A stretch of DNA of 64,000 nucleotides. Origin: Gambelia wislizenii. Lineage: Eukaryota > Chordata > Lepidosauria > Squamata > Crotaphytidae. The notes beneath the pieces were generated by a model, which worked only from the letters and a program-made list of their open reading frames with translations, was not told the origin of the DNA and searched no databases. The stretch is taken from NCBI GenBank assembly GCA_030847615.1, contig JAUMIR010000004.1, positions 98,284,001-98,348,000 on the forward strand. The letters run 5' to 3'. This document shows positions 44,663 through 55,647 of the stretch, one piece after another. The stretch's first letter is position 1. Each line of letters opens with the position of its first letter. A program made the position numbers and the translations under genes.

Positions 44663-45560
44663 TTGTCTCTCCACATTCACAGATTTGGCATTCACGGATT
44701 CAAGTATTCATGACTTGAAAATATTCTTAAAAAATAATAATCCAAAAAGCAAACCTTGATTTTGCCATCTTATATAAGAGACACTTATATAAGTGTGTAT
44801 AGCGCCATTGTACTGTCTATTCTCCTTTATGGGTCTGAAACATGGGTCACCTATCGCCACCACTTACGACTCCTCGAACGCTTTCATCAGCGCTGTTTAT
44901 GCACAATCCTAAATATACACTGGACTGACTATGTGACGAATGTTGCTGTCCTTGAGCAAGCAGGGATTACCAGCATTGAGGCCATGATATTGAGAACACA
45001 GCTGCGCTGGGCAGGGCACGTTTCTAGGATGGAGGACCATCGCCTCCCCAAAATAGTACTCTATGGTGAACTTGCCACAGGTCAGTGTAAGAGGGGCACT
45101 CCAAAAAAGCGATACAAGGACTCCCTGAAACAACATCTCAGGCTCGGCCAAATTGATCACCAACAATGGTTCACCCTCACATCGGGAGGCATGGAGATGC
45201 ACTATCCACAATGCTGCAGCCTTATTTGAGAACTCACGCCGAACAAGTCTTGAAGAGAAACGACAACGCAGAAAGAATCACAACCCGGAAGCATCACCCA
45301 AGGAAACCTACTGCTGTGCTTTCTGCAACCAGACTTGTCTATCTTGGATTGGCCTTTTTAGTCATCAGCGTGCTTGCAGTAAGCATGGGAAGAGTCCTTC
45401 CTGAATCTTCGTTTGCAAACAAAAGCCAGAGAGGAGAGAGATATAAGAGACACCATTTTGCTATGCCATTGCATATAATGGGACTTGAGTATTCATGGAT
45501 TTGGGTATTCACGGGGGGTCCTGGAACCAAACCCCAGGCGAATGTGAAGGGACAACTGTA
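44663..45560 (+). mobile_element. Tigger-like MITE, family A, copy 4, split by a LINE
   Basis: Left part CAGTTGTCTCTCCACATTC to GAGACAC at 44784; right part 45441-45560, ending GAATGTGAAGGGACAACTG, with TA outside. The 656-bp LINE insert duplicated ATATAAGAGACAC. Confidence 0.85.
44785..45440 (+). mobile_element. Zinc-finger-tailed LINE 3' end, copy 1
   Basis: Encodes the C-terminus of a non-LTR RT: LYGSETWVTYRHHLRLLE, RTQLRWAGHVSRM, GTPKKRYKDSLKQHL, and a terminal CCHC-type finger (CAFC ... SWIGLFSHQRACS). A frame change near 45180 breaks it. It ends in a short GA-rich tail. A perfect 13-bp target duplication flanks it (44772-44784, 45441-45453). The clade is not assigned (RTE-like and jockey-like LINEs share the GHVSRM motif). 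Confidence 0.8.
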
Positions 45561-45664
45561 TATTGCTTCAAAATTGATCTGAGCCTCTAGAACCTGAATG
45601 CTCTCTTGTTTGGGCTCCTTTCCTTAGGCTTACAGCAATCCTGAACATATTTATTAGGGGAACT

Positions 45665-45800
45665 TATTCAAGGGTAGCCGTGTTGGCCATGCAGCAAAAC
45701 AAAACAAAATACAAAATCCACAAAGGAGTGATACCTTTATTGGCCAACCAAAATGCAAAAAACACATGATGCAAGCTTTCAAAGCTCTACTGTATTCTTA
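45665..45800 (-). repeat. Dispersed repeat, possibly a Penelope-like terminus
   Basis: GGGTAGCCGTGTTGGCCATG, GGAGTGATACCTTTATTGG and TGATGCAAGCTTTCAAAGCT form a repeat I know from many reptile and other vertebrate genomes. On the minus strand its end resembles CTGATGAAG...GAAAGC, but this copy has CTAATTA there. Confidence 0.45.
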
Positions 45801-48076
45801 ATTAGACAAAAGATGTTAAAAAATAAGGAAAGAAAAGTGAAGGTGTTGTAGTCACAGGCCTTCATTTTGTCTTATAGATGTTTGTGATGTTGTTCAGTGG
45901 AAGGATCTCATGTAGACAAAGGCCACTCCCACCTTTTTGGCCATGTGTAGACTGAGACAAAGGGCAGTAAAATTTAATTCCTTTAGCAGAAGTAAGGCAA
46001 CTCCTTTTATTTATTATTGAGTAAGCCTAATTGAACACAATGAGATTTAATGAAGTAGATATTTGTAGGATTGCTTTATTAGTCTAGCAAATAGGATCTG
46101 TGCAGCCCACTTCATTTTTCTTAGTATTACGTTGTGGATGCGACTATCAAGGTCTGAGTGTTTTCTGAAGGAATATCTGACAATTCTAGATTTATTTCCC
46201 CTTTGGATATGTGGAATTAATGGAATCTAATATGTTGTTCTCCTTATGAAACTTGTACAGAGGCAGTCATGCAAGTTGGTCAGTTATCTGCCCAAAGAAA
46301 ACCCACTAACTTATCTAAGTATCTTTGCCTACTTGCCTGAGTGGTTGTTACCACATGTGACCAGTCAAATGGCTATTGCTAGTTTGTCACAGGTGTTGAA
46401 AATCAGTATCAGATAGTTGTGGCTGTTGCTGAAGGGGAACTAAGAGCTGGTGCAAGGATTGTTGGAGCATTGTTGTTAACTTTGATAAAAGGATGAAGGA
46501 GATGGAACTGAAATAGGTAACTTCTTGCTGTTTTGTAGCTGGATTAAAATATAAATGAAGTGACATAGAGATTTTTTTAAAATATTTTTATTAAACACTT
46601 AATTTTACAATCTAAAAATTACACACAAAGGGAAAAATACAAATCCTTTAGAGGAGACCCTTATTTATTAGCATGTTCTCATACTTTGCAAGCTGAAACT
46701 ATAGGCATTTTTGTTGAATACAGTGGGCAAATCACAGTGATACCATTTTCTTCTTCTACCCACCTTCCCATAGGAACTCTTGCATTCCATACCCTCAGAG
46801 TTGCTCCTAACATGTCTGTTATTTCATGCCACTTAATATGTGCTGAAGGAAAATAAATGGAAATCAGTGGTTCTTAGTTTTTGAGTTGAAGCTAAATAAC
46901 AAAAGTAAAGTAAAATTTAGGAGCATAGCAGATTCATCCTATGAGCAGTAGTGTTGGCAGAATACTTCATTGAGTCACTGGTTAAGAGTCATAGTGTGGC
47001 CTGAAGAAACAGCTGTTTCTGCTGGTCTTTAGACCTACTGTTGGTTTACCATTGTGCTTGTTGTTCCATTGACATGGCTAGCATAAACTCTGCGAATTTA
47101 CTTTTATGGAGTTGCTAGACTTGAAATGGAATATACTAAGGGCTCCTAGAAGCTCCTAGAAGTCAAAAGTCTAACAAACATTCAGATTAAGAGGTAGTTT
47201 TACCTGCTGCTTAAAGAATACAGTGTGGCTGCCAATCTTGAAAGAAGACTTCCTGTGAATTAAAATAGAGTAATTAACACAACGAATCATCATAACCATA
47301 CGGGGAAATTTATGAGTCATAAGTTCTATGACCTATTTGTTTATGATTATTTCTTGTCTCCTTTTGTAGTACTGAACTTGGGGTCACAGTGTAATCAAAA
47401 CAGAAATGAAAACACTTCATCATTTTTAAAATAGGCTTGGAAACATCATGCCAGTATAATAGATGCATTAAGCCAGCAGGCCAAACCTATCAGAACATAA
47501 ACATCTTAATAATGTGATGGAAGGCACGGAAAAGAATAGGCCTCCAAATGACCCACCTAAGTGTGGTCACAGAGAAGCACATCATTTCCCATGTCCCAGC
47601 CAATTACATTGCTGATGCTGGCAGAAGACAGCAAATAACCTTCCCTGTTGATCTTTGAGAAGGCAGATTTGTATGGAGGTGGTCCTTAAATTTCCAAGCT
47701 CAATGCATTTTAGGGCATACCTAGAATACCTAGAAATCAACTGGAAACCAATGTATTAGCTGAAATCTGCTTGTCATGCTATGTCTGTGTGCCCAGCCCA
47801 TTCTTTTGGTCTCCATATGTGTTGAACTACAGTTGCTGTCAATCCCAGGATGATGACTGTGCAAATGCTGTAGTGAACAGAACATACCAAAACATTGATT
47901 CGACAAAAATTGCTCCAATTATAAACAGGTTCAACTGGTTCCTGTCAATAGGATTCATTCACTCACTGGCCTGTAGGATTACAACCCAACTGAATGTCAA
48001 GGATTTAGTATTTTCACCAAACTTATTCTGAATCATGGAAAAAGCTGCCTTTTGAGGACCTCTGTAGAAAAAAGAA
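45801..48076. other. Intron/intergenic, unassigned
   Basis: No repeat or exon recognised over 2.3 kb. Confidence 0.35.
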
Positions 48077-48078
48077 TA

Positions 48079-48292
48079 CAGTATGACCTCTGGATCCGCA
48101 GGACTGGTACCTGCAGTTTCACTTACCTGTGTCTGGAAAAAAAAGAGGTCTCTCTAGGGAGTTTCAGTGTCCTCCAGTGTGGTTCTATGGTCAGCTTCCA
48201 CTAGATTAGTATAGGGTTTGCTCCTATCTATTATTTTTACTATCCATGGTAACTCCAGGAACATATCCTCTTTAGATACGTGGGTTGTACTG
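48079..48292. mobile_element. Tigger-like MITE, family C, intact copy
   Basis: CAGTATGACCTCTGGATCC and ATACGTGGGTTGTACTG ends, flanked by TA. Confidence 0.75.
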
Positions 48293-48540
48293 TACATTGC
48301 CATCAAGCCCTTTAAATACAATCCTAGCTAATAACCTAGACTTTCCAGAGTGGAAATAGGTTTTTTTGTTTTGACCATATTCTTCAGTAATAGTTGAGCC
48401 TAATGTAGTGTCCTGCTTTTCTTAACTTTTAATTACTCCATCCCCATAAATGCTGTGTTTTTCCTTCATACCAATTGACTCACACGTAAAGTACAGTTTT
48501 CCTTGTAGTTTGAACTGACAGCTCCTTTGGTGAGATTGTG

Positions 48541-48556
48541 CTGTGTGTGTGTGTGT
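48541..48556. repeat. (GT)n microsatellite
   Basis: Short GT run directly before the 5S SINE end. Confidence 0.8.
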
Positions 48557-48789
48557 TTATGTGCCTTCAAGTTGTCTGATGATTTATGGTGATCCCATGA
48601 ACTTCATAAGGTTTTCTTAGGCAAGGAATACTCAGAGGTGGTTTTTGCCAGTTCCTTCCTCTGAAATATAGCTGACGGCACCTGGTATTTCTTGGCACTC
48701 GCCCAGTCAAATACTAACCAGGCCTGATACTGCTAGCTTCCAAGATCAGATGGGGTCTGGTGCCTTTAGAGTATTCAGGCTGTACTACC
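48557..48789 (-). mobile_element. 5S rRNA-derived SINE, copy 2, full length
   Basis: On the minus strand: GCCTGAATACTCTAAAGGCA, CCCATCTGATCTTGGAAGC, AGGCCTGGTTAGTATTTGAC follow 5S rRNA with its internal promoter. After that comes the SINE body (TTTCAGAGGAAGGAACTGGC, GAGTATTCCTTGCCTAAGAA) and a tail (CATAAATCATCAGACAACTT, GAAGGCACATAAAC) like that of BovB-dependent SINEs. This is the 5S-Sauria-RTE type. Confidence 0.85.
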
Positions 48790-49303
48790 TCATAAATTAT
48801 TTAAACACAGATTAGATGGCATGCAGAAGGAAGCATGTATTCAGTAATGTAATGAAAAGTGTCATGGGTGCAAACATCAAGAAGCTGACACACATATCTT
48901 CTCAAGTCAGTGTACCTGAGCAGAGCAGATGCTCCTACTGCAAAATTTACATATTGGGGGAGTGGGGGGACAATCCAAAGTGGTTTGGTTCATGCACTTA
49001 CTAGTCAGTATTATTTATATTTGGGAAGAACAATTGGCCCAGAGGTGCTGTTTTTATTGAAGCTGGTGTTTATGAACTGAAGTAGAGGTTCCTGTGGGAA
49101 AAAAGCTTATAGAATATTATGTATTTTTCCTTATTCAATTCACACAATTTAAAATTCCTAATTGCAGACATCTTAGAAAGATTTTGTTTCTGTTTGGAGA
49201 CTGGTGTGACTTCTTGGATAATCCTTGTTTACTTTTGCATTATACCTTATCTTTTATAGTATTAGTGCAAATCTGTGTCAGCACAAAAAGGCAAGAGTAC
49301 ATA

Positions 49304-49529
49304 CAGTTGTCCCTTCATATTCGCTGGGGTTTGGTTCCAGGAACCCCCGTGGATACCCAAATCCGTGAATACTCAAGTCCCATTATCTGCAATAGCATAG
49401 CAAAATGGTGTCCCTTATATAAGATGACAAAATCAAAGTTTGCTTTTTGGATTTTTTTTAAAGAATATTTTCAAGCCGTGAATACTTGAATCCATGGATA
49501 CCAAATCCGTATATATGGAGGGAAAACTG
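49304..49529 (-). mobile_element. Tigger-like MITE, family A, copy 5
   Basis: CAGTTGTCCCTTCATATTCG and TATGGAGGGAAAACTG, TA on both sides. Confidence 0.85.
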
Positions 49530-49779
49530 TATATATCTCAAGTACAAAGCTGTTGTATTGTTATTTGAATTAGCTGATGATCTAAAAATTAGACTCATTT
49601 GTGCTAGTAGGTCTTGAGTGTTTTGTAATACAAAAGGAGTTTAGTATGTTAATGAAACTTTGTAACTCCTATTATTGATGTTGTATAAACATAGTGTAAA
49701 ATGTTATGCAAGTAATCACATTTTGAGCTAATGTTGTAATATACTGTGGTATCATCTTAGTCTAAAATACTATGAACTA

Positions 49780-50391
49780 GCTGGACCCAGCGTACCATAC
49801 GCCATTAAAAAACTCCCTCCAAAATGCCCAGACTTCATGACACCCTATAAGGTAGGCTGGTGAGTTTAACTCGCCCACCAGCTGCTTGTTCTGCCTCCTG
49901 CCTCCCCCCACCACTCATTCTACCCCTTCCCATCCGCCACCGCTCGTTCTGCCCCCCACTGCTCTTTCTGCCCTCCCCCCCTTGTTCTGCCCTCCCCCGC
50001 ACTCATTCTGCCAGTTCTGCCCCTCCAATCCTGCACTCCAGCACACACACACACCCCACATCCACTCCCCTGTTACTCACTCTCCAGCTCCAGCAGTCAT
50101 GTTTGAGAGCTACATGGTCCCACCCACAGTGTGCTGATTGGCTGCCCAACAGACCTGTGATTGGTTGGTCAGTTCCCTAAGCAGCCAATCAGCACACTGG
50201 AAACGGCAACATACCCAATCAGCACACTGGGCGGGACCATGTAGCTCTCAAACATGACTGCTGGAGCTGGAGAGTGAGTAACGGGAGTGGATGTGGTGTG
50301 TGATGTATTGTATTAAAATGATGTATTGTATTAAAACAGCAGACAATCTATATATATAATTGTCTGCTGTTTTAATACAATACATCATTTT
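49780..50391. repeat. Nested inverted-repeat element
   Basis: After ACTAGCTGGACCCAGCG there is a C-rich tract (49,890-50,060). Arms at about 50050-50141 and 50215-50302 are near-perfect reverse complements (GTTACTCACTCTCCAGCTCC, GTCATGTTTGAGAGCTACAT). Then comes a perfect 32-bp hairpin, 50316-50347 with 50359-50390, loop CTATATATATA. No coding. It may be a DNA transposon with a terminal hairpin; superfamily not assigned. Confidence 0.65.
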
Positions 50392-51826
50392 TCTATACAT
50401 TTTAAAGTCTCTTCTGGCATATATAAATGAACAGTTCAACAGTCTGTTAGATGCTTCTATACTGACATTTGCTTTCTTTGTGACAAATTCCAGTAAAGGT
50501 ATGAATGTTTGGTGTAAGAGGCAGATCAAAGTGCTTTCTAAAACTGCTAATAGCTGTTCTAGCTATGAATGTCACTTCTACTGTTATAAACACTTCTTTG
50601 TTTTCTGATTTTACTTTGCTGTGTCAAAATCTTGCTTTGAACTCAATCCTAGCTGTTCACCTAGCTGTTTATACACCATTTGATATAAAATTATCCTATG
50701 TAGGATCAGTAGGATGAAAGCAAATGTAGATGTGACATTGCCTGTTTGCCTTATTCTTCTCACCAGCTTCCTAAAATTCATAAGACTAAAGTGAATTATT
50801 TTATACTTCACTATCCTGATGTTGTTCACTTCTGTCATTACATCAAGTAAAGATGTTTGAACAGAATAGTGGTCTAGGTAGGCCTTTGTTCTGATCCAGC
50901 ATGGGTTTTCTTACGATCTTATGAAGAGGCAAATCTGATTGCTTAGTACTGTGTGCTTTCCAGTGCCTGGTTGTAGTTTTGCTACTAAAGACCTTTGCTT
51001 GATATTTCACCATCTTTGTGCCCCTAGAATTATGGGACAGTTGGATTATAAGGTGTTGCTATTAGAAGAAATGATTTGTGGGTGTTTCCTGTACACTACA
51101 TTGCCAAATTCCACGAACCTCCCACAACCCATTCTGTATAAAATTATGTAGCTCATTATGTTCACAATTCTAGCTCCCTGCTCCCACATATGGTTGACCG
51201 ACATAAAATATTGATCAGGGAAAGAACTGGGAGCAAAATCTATAGCAGTGATGGAGTGAGGGAAAGAAAAATCCAACATGAAACTATGTTGGCCAGGGGC
51301 TTTATCAGTAGCAAAGGACCATAGGTAAGGCTTTAGAGGTGATGTGGAACAACAGAATTGTTGCAGGAGGCATGTGACTGATACACTTTTGATAGTTATT
51401 ATAATTGGTTAATGAATATTGTAGTTGTTTGGCCTTAGAAAATTGTTGTGATATGGAGTGGGTGGACATGGCAGGGACTTTCGTTTATTTCCCATGGGGC
51501 CTGCTTCTTCTGCTTGTTGACTATGCTAGAGTCTTTTCCAAGCTTTGCTCTTCTTATATTCTTTGTTTACTTGCAGAAGGTATATGACCAATGCAAAGAA
51601 AGAGACTTGAGGAGTCTGATTCTGAATTTCTTCCTTTATTCCCCCGTGCCCCTATAATCCATTGAAAAATAGCCATGTTATGAATGACTAATAGCTACCT
51701 AGGTGGATAGTCTCATCTCTAAATAAAACAGTGATACTGGTGGCAATTGATGTCTTGAATCAACTGATAGCTGTGTAGTATGTTTGCCTGGCTTAGGGAA
51801 GGGGCACGGCTATGAAAAGTACGGAA
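50392..51826. other. Unassigned
   Basis: AT-rich, no repeat or exon recognised. Confidence 0.35.
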
Positions 51827-51829
51827 CTA

Positions 51830-52055
51830 CAGTTGTCCCTCCACATTCATGTATTTGGCATTCATGGTTTTAAGTATTCATGGCTTGAAAATATTCTTTA
51901 AAAAATAATAATCCAAAAAGCAAACCTTGATTTTGCTTATATAAGGAACACCATTTTGCTATGCCATTGCATATAATGGGACTTGAGTATTCACAGATCT
52001 AGATATTCACGGGATGTCCTGGAACCAAACCCCAGCGAATGTGAAGGGATAACTG
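51830..52055 (+). mobile_element. Tigger-like MITE, family A, copy 6
   Basis: CAGTTGTCCCTCCACATTC and GAATGTGAAGGGATAACTG, TA on both sides. It ends 80 bases before the DIRS element. Confidence 0.85.
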
Positions 52056-52353
52056 TACTTTAAAGGACAATTAATTATATGATAAGCAATCCAGTTAGTT
52101 GCCCATATTGTTTAATTTTTTTTTAAGTAACTATTTTTTTTTCCAGCAGCGAGGGGAGGGATTCCTTACTCCACATATTGGCTCCGCTTCCTCTGAAAAC
52201 AGGCAGGGCCATCTGCAAATAAGAATGTTAACACCACACCAGGAGGTGGAGCCAACCCCAACCTGCCCAGTTCTGTTCTGCCTTCTGACCAAGGAGGTCA
52301 GAACCTTTTTTGCTCCGGCCAGCTAGGGACAAAGGAACAAAGGAACAGGCAAA

Positions 52354-52887
52354 ATGGTGACCACCATGAAGAAGTTAGTCCAGAGCACGGACCTCTCCTC
52401 GGAGGAGGAGGAGGGTATAGTGCAGCCTGCTGTGTTGGCTGGCCAGTGGACAGAGCAGGAGCTCCAGGGCCTCTTAGGAGGCTTGCTGTTGAGCAACCCC
52501 CAACAGAGACCGGCCGCACGGGAACGCGATGAGGTCTCAAGCGCAGGGATGGATGACGTGGCGGCCATGGAGTCTTCACCGCCCAGCACCGCCCAAGAAG
52601 CGATCGTGCCTGGCGATCTGGGGGCTGGGGATGTGGATGACGAGGGCAGCCAGGACTTCCCCCTGCTGGTTATCGAAGGTAAGGAGTTGCCACCGCAGCT
52701 TGCCCAATGGATTGTGTTGGTAGCATGGCAAGCTGTGGTGGCAAGCAGCGGGGGGATGCCTGAGCCAGGGGGAAGGGTCATCCCGAGGGGGGCCCTCCTC
52801 CTCCCCTTCCTCCCTCGCATCCCCAGGGAGTCAAGATCCAGGCAGGGCCAAAGCCAAGACCAAATGGAGCTGGCTGGAGGTCCCTAG
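52354..52887 (+). pseudogene. DIRS gag-like ORF, 5' part
   Basis: 177 codons, starting MVTTMKKLVQSTDLSSEEEE, acidic and Ser/Pro/Gly-rich, without a recognised domain. The reading breaks after 52887; the region to 53198 has further coding in other frames (e.g. 52905-53171). Being the first ORF of a DIRS element is the main evidence for a structural protein. Confidence 0.6.
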
Positions 52888-53198
52888 ATGGGAGCTGGTG
52901 GCGTGTGAGCAAGGCACGGAGTGTGATTCAAACTGCGATGAAGAGCGGCTGCCCCCCCGCAAAAGGGCCTGAAAAGAGAGGCACTCCCTGCCGCTTCAGG
53001 ATTGGGAGGAGGGAGGTGCTGAGGGGGTTTGGGAGTCCCTTGCCAAAGAGGAGGGTGAACTCTCCTCCTAGGGGGAGGAGGAGGCCAATTCAGAGCTTCC
53101 CTCACCTAAACTCTTTGAGGCTTCACTTTTTCCCTTGCTTCCGAAAAGGTGATCAGGGCTTTGGGCTTTGAGAGGAGTAACCAGTAGGTGGGGGACAC

Positions 53199-54077
53199 AT
53201 GCAGGGGGTCCCTGAATTGAGGCCACAGAGGAGGGGGACTGGCAGCCTCATCCTTTTTCCTGATATCTTCACAGAGGCCCTTTTGGGCAAGTGGACCCAG
53301 CCGGGCGCTGCCAAGGCACAATCGGCAAGCGCAAAGGCCTTCTACATGTTGCCAAGTGAGGTCATGGATCTCCTCAAGCTTCTCGCCGTTGATGTGCCAG
53401 TGGTGGGGCTTGTTTCTGGCTTGTTTTTTCCCAGAGATGGGGACGAAAATCTCAAAGGCCCTGAGGACAAGAGGATTGAGGCCTTTTTGTGCAGGACGCA
53501 TGAGGCGTTGGCTCTGTCCATCAGGGCAGCCACTGCGACATCCATGTTTGCCAGAGTGACCATTCGGTGGTCCAAGGATTTACTGGTGGCCTTACTCGAA
53601 GGTGAGACCAAAATTTGCCAGGGGGTCAACAAAATTATCAAGGCTTCTGTCTTCATGGTAGATGCTAGTTTGGACGTGCTATGCTTCTTGTCACGTGTGG
53701 TGGTGGCAAATGTGGCAGCGAGGCGCCTGTTGTGGTTACGGAACTGGCATGCAGACAATAAGGCTAAGGTGAACCTGTCAGTTTGCACCTTTAAAGGTGG
53801 AAAACTTTTTGGTGAGACATTGGAAGAGGTTTTAGTGGAAACTAAAGATAAGAAGAAGGCTCTGCCGTCTCTTCCTAAGAAGGAGGAGCGGAAGTTTTTC
53901 AGGCAAAACTCGCAGCAGGACAGGGGTTACAGAAACACGTTCCAGAGAGATTTTCAGACATCCAAGGATTCTTGGGGGGGTGTCAAAGGTTTTTTTGCAA
54001 AGGGTCGATCTTTGTTCTCCAAGCCTTCCAATGCCCAGCCTCTGAAACAAGGGGGCAAGCCAGTGCAGTCACTTTGA
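53199..54077 (+). pseudogene. DIRS gag-like ORF, 3' part
   Basis: 292 codons, with an alpha-helical middle (KAFYMLPSEVMDLLKLLAVD; LSIRAATATSMFARVTIRW) and a basic Lys/Arg/Gln-rich end (FFRQNSQQDRGYRNTFQRDF), as expected for a nucleic-acid-binding capsid-like protein of DIRS elements. Four bases separate its stop from the RT ORF. It probably continued from 52354-52887 before decay. Confidence 0.65.
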
Positions 54078-54081
54078 CTAT

Positions 54082-54816
54082 GTGACTCTTCAGGTGGGAG
54101 GCAGGCTGTCAAATTTTCCTTGGATCTGGGGAGCTACCTCTTCAGATGCGTTGGTGGTTCGAATGGTCAGCCAGGGTTACACCAAAGACTTTCTGTCAAA
54201 GCCTCCCCCTATTTTTGTACAGTCGTGTCAAACAAATTCAAAAGAGAGCTGTCTGTTGATGAAGAAAGCAATAGAAAATCTGTTGCACATCCAGGCAATA
54301 GAACCTGTACTGTCAGCAGAGAGGTTCCTTGGAAGTTACTCACTCCTGTTTTTGGTGCCAAAGAAGAACAAGGATTGGAGAGCCATCTTGAACCTGCAAA
54401 GGGTGAACCAGTGGATGAGAAAACGCAAGTTCTGGATGGAGACCCTACGTTTGATTCTGGAGAGCATCCAGGAGGGAGATATCATGGCCTCTTTGGATCT
54501 TCGGGAAGCATATCTCCACATTATGATCCATCCAGCTCACAGGAGATTTCTGTGCTTTGCATTCATGAGGGAACACTATCAATATCGGGCTTTTCATTTC
54601 GGTCTGTCGTCATCGCTGAGAGTATTCACCAAGGTACTGGTGGCCCTGGTGTCGCATCTCAGACAGAAAGGGGTGTTTTTGTGCCGATACCTGGACTATA
54701 TCCTGATACGGGCATCTTCGCAAGCCAAGATGGTTCAGGATGTGGAGACGACGATTCAGTGTTTGGAGAGTCACAGGTTTGTTGTGAATAGAGAGAAGAG
54801 TCAATTGGAACGGTGA
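54082..54816 (+). pseudogene. DIRS reverse transcriptase, catalytic Asp lost
   Basis: 244 codons. RT motifs in order: VGGRLSNFPWIW (5-16), LVPKKNKDWRAILNLQRVN (91-109), SLDLREAYLHI (137-147, first catalytic Asp), HYQYRAFHFGLSSSLRVFTK (165-184), and YLDY at 203-206 where the family has YLDD. The second Asp of the active-site pair is Tyr (codon 54697-54699), so the enzyme would be inactive. A frameshift at the end separates it from RNase H. Confidence 0.85.
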
Positions 54817-54906
54817 GGAGAATACATCATCTAGGGTGCATTCTGGATACCAGCTCTTGGGTGTTTTTACTGGAGGACAGGAGACAAATTACAGGATCTG
54901 GTCCGA

Positions 54907-55647
54907 ATGGTGTTGGACCAACAAAAGGTGCCACTGATGTCCCTGGCAAAGTTGCTGGGGTTGATGGTGGCATGCATAGACTCGGTTCCCTGGGCCAGAT
55001 TTAATCTCAGGGAGTTGAAATGGTTCCTTTTTCCTTACCAACATCTGGTGGCACAGAAGGCATACAGGTTTGTGAAGGTCCTGTTGTCAGTGAAGACATC
55101 CATACTCTGGTGGTTGTCAGAGAGATTACAGGAGGGGATTCAGATTCAGGAACCAAGGAGGGTTGTAGTGACCACGGATGCGTCACTGACGGGATGGGGA
55201 GCCCACTGTGGGGACCAGATGGCTCAAGGGTTGTGGTCTCTGCAGGAACAGAAGTTCATCATCAATCAGTTGGAACTCAGGGCAGTGTGCCTGGCATTGG
55301 TCAGCTTTCAGCTACTGGTGAAAGGGCACCACATGTTTGTCAGGACAGACAACATATCCACCAGGGCCCACATAAATGGACAAGGGGGGACGCGCTCACA
55401 GACCCTCATGGAGGAAACTTCATTACTCCTGGGAACACCTATTATCTCTCAGGGGGAGTACCTCCAAGGGGTGTTGAATCGCCAGGTGGATTGGCTGAGC
55501 AGACAGAAGTTGGTGCATGGTGAATGGAGCTTCAGTGCCTTGGTGTTTCAGATGATTGTGTTTCCGTTCAGGGAACCGTGGTGGATCTCTTTGCGAATCA
55601 CAAGCCACCTCGATATGTATCCAGGTTCTGGACCAAGGGAGTATTAG
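54907..55647 (+). pseudogene. DIRS RNase H domain and linker
   Basis: 246 codons. RNase H motifs: TDAS (90-93), ELRA (123-126), TDN (147-149) and a late VDWLSR, giving the Asp-Glu-Asp set. The tail, and the next frame to about 55,900, matches the region between RNase H and recombinase in DIRS (VVDLF-like, then ALHWPQKLWFPYL across frames). Confidence 0.8.

Noticed and set aside
50041..50056. CACACA run read as a functional microsatellite
   Set aside because: Only a few units at the edge of the inverted repeat.
49860..50180. 106-codon Ser/Pro/Leu-rich frame
   Set aside because: Comes from a C-rich tract and runs into the inverted repeat; low complexity.
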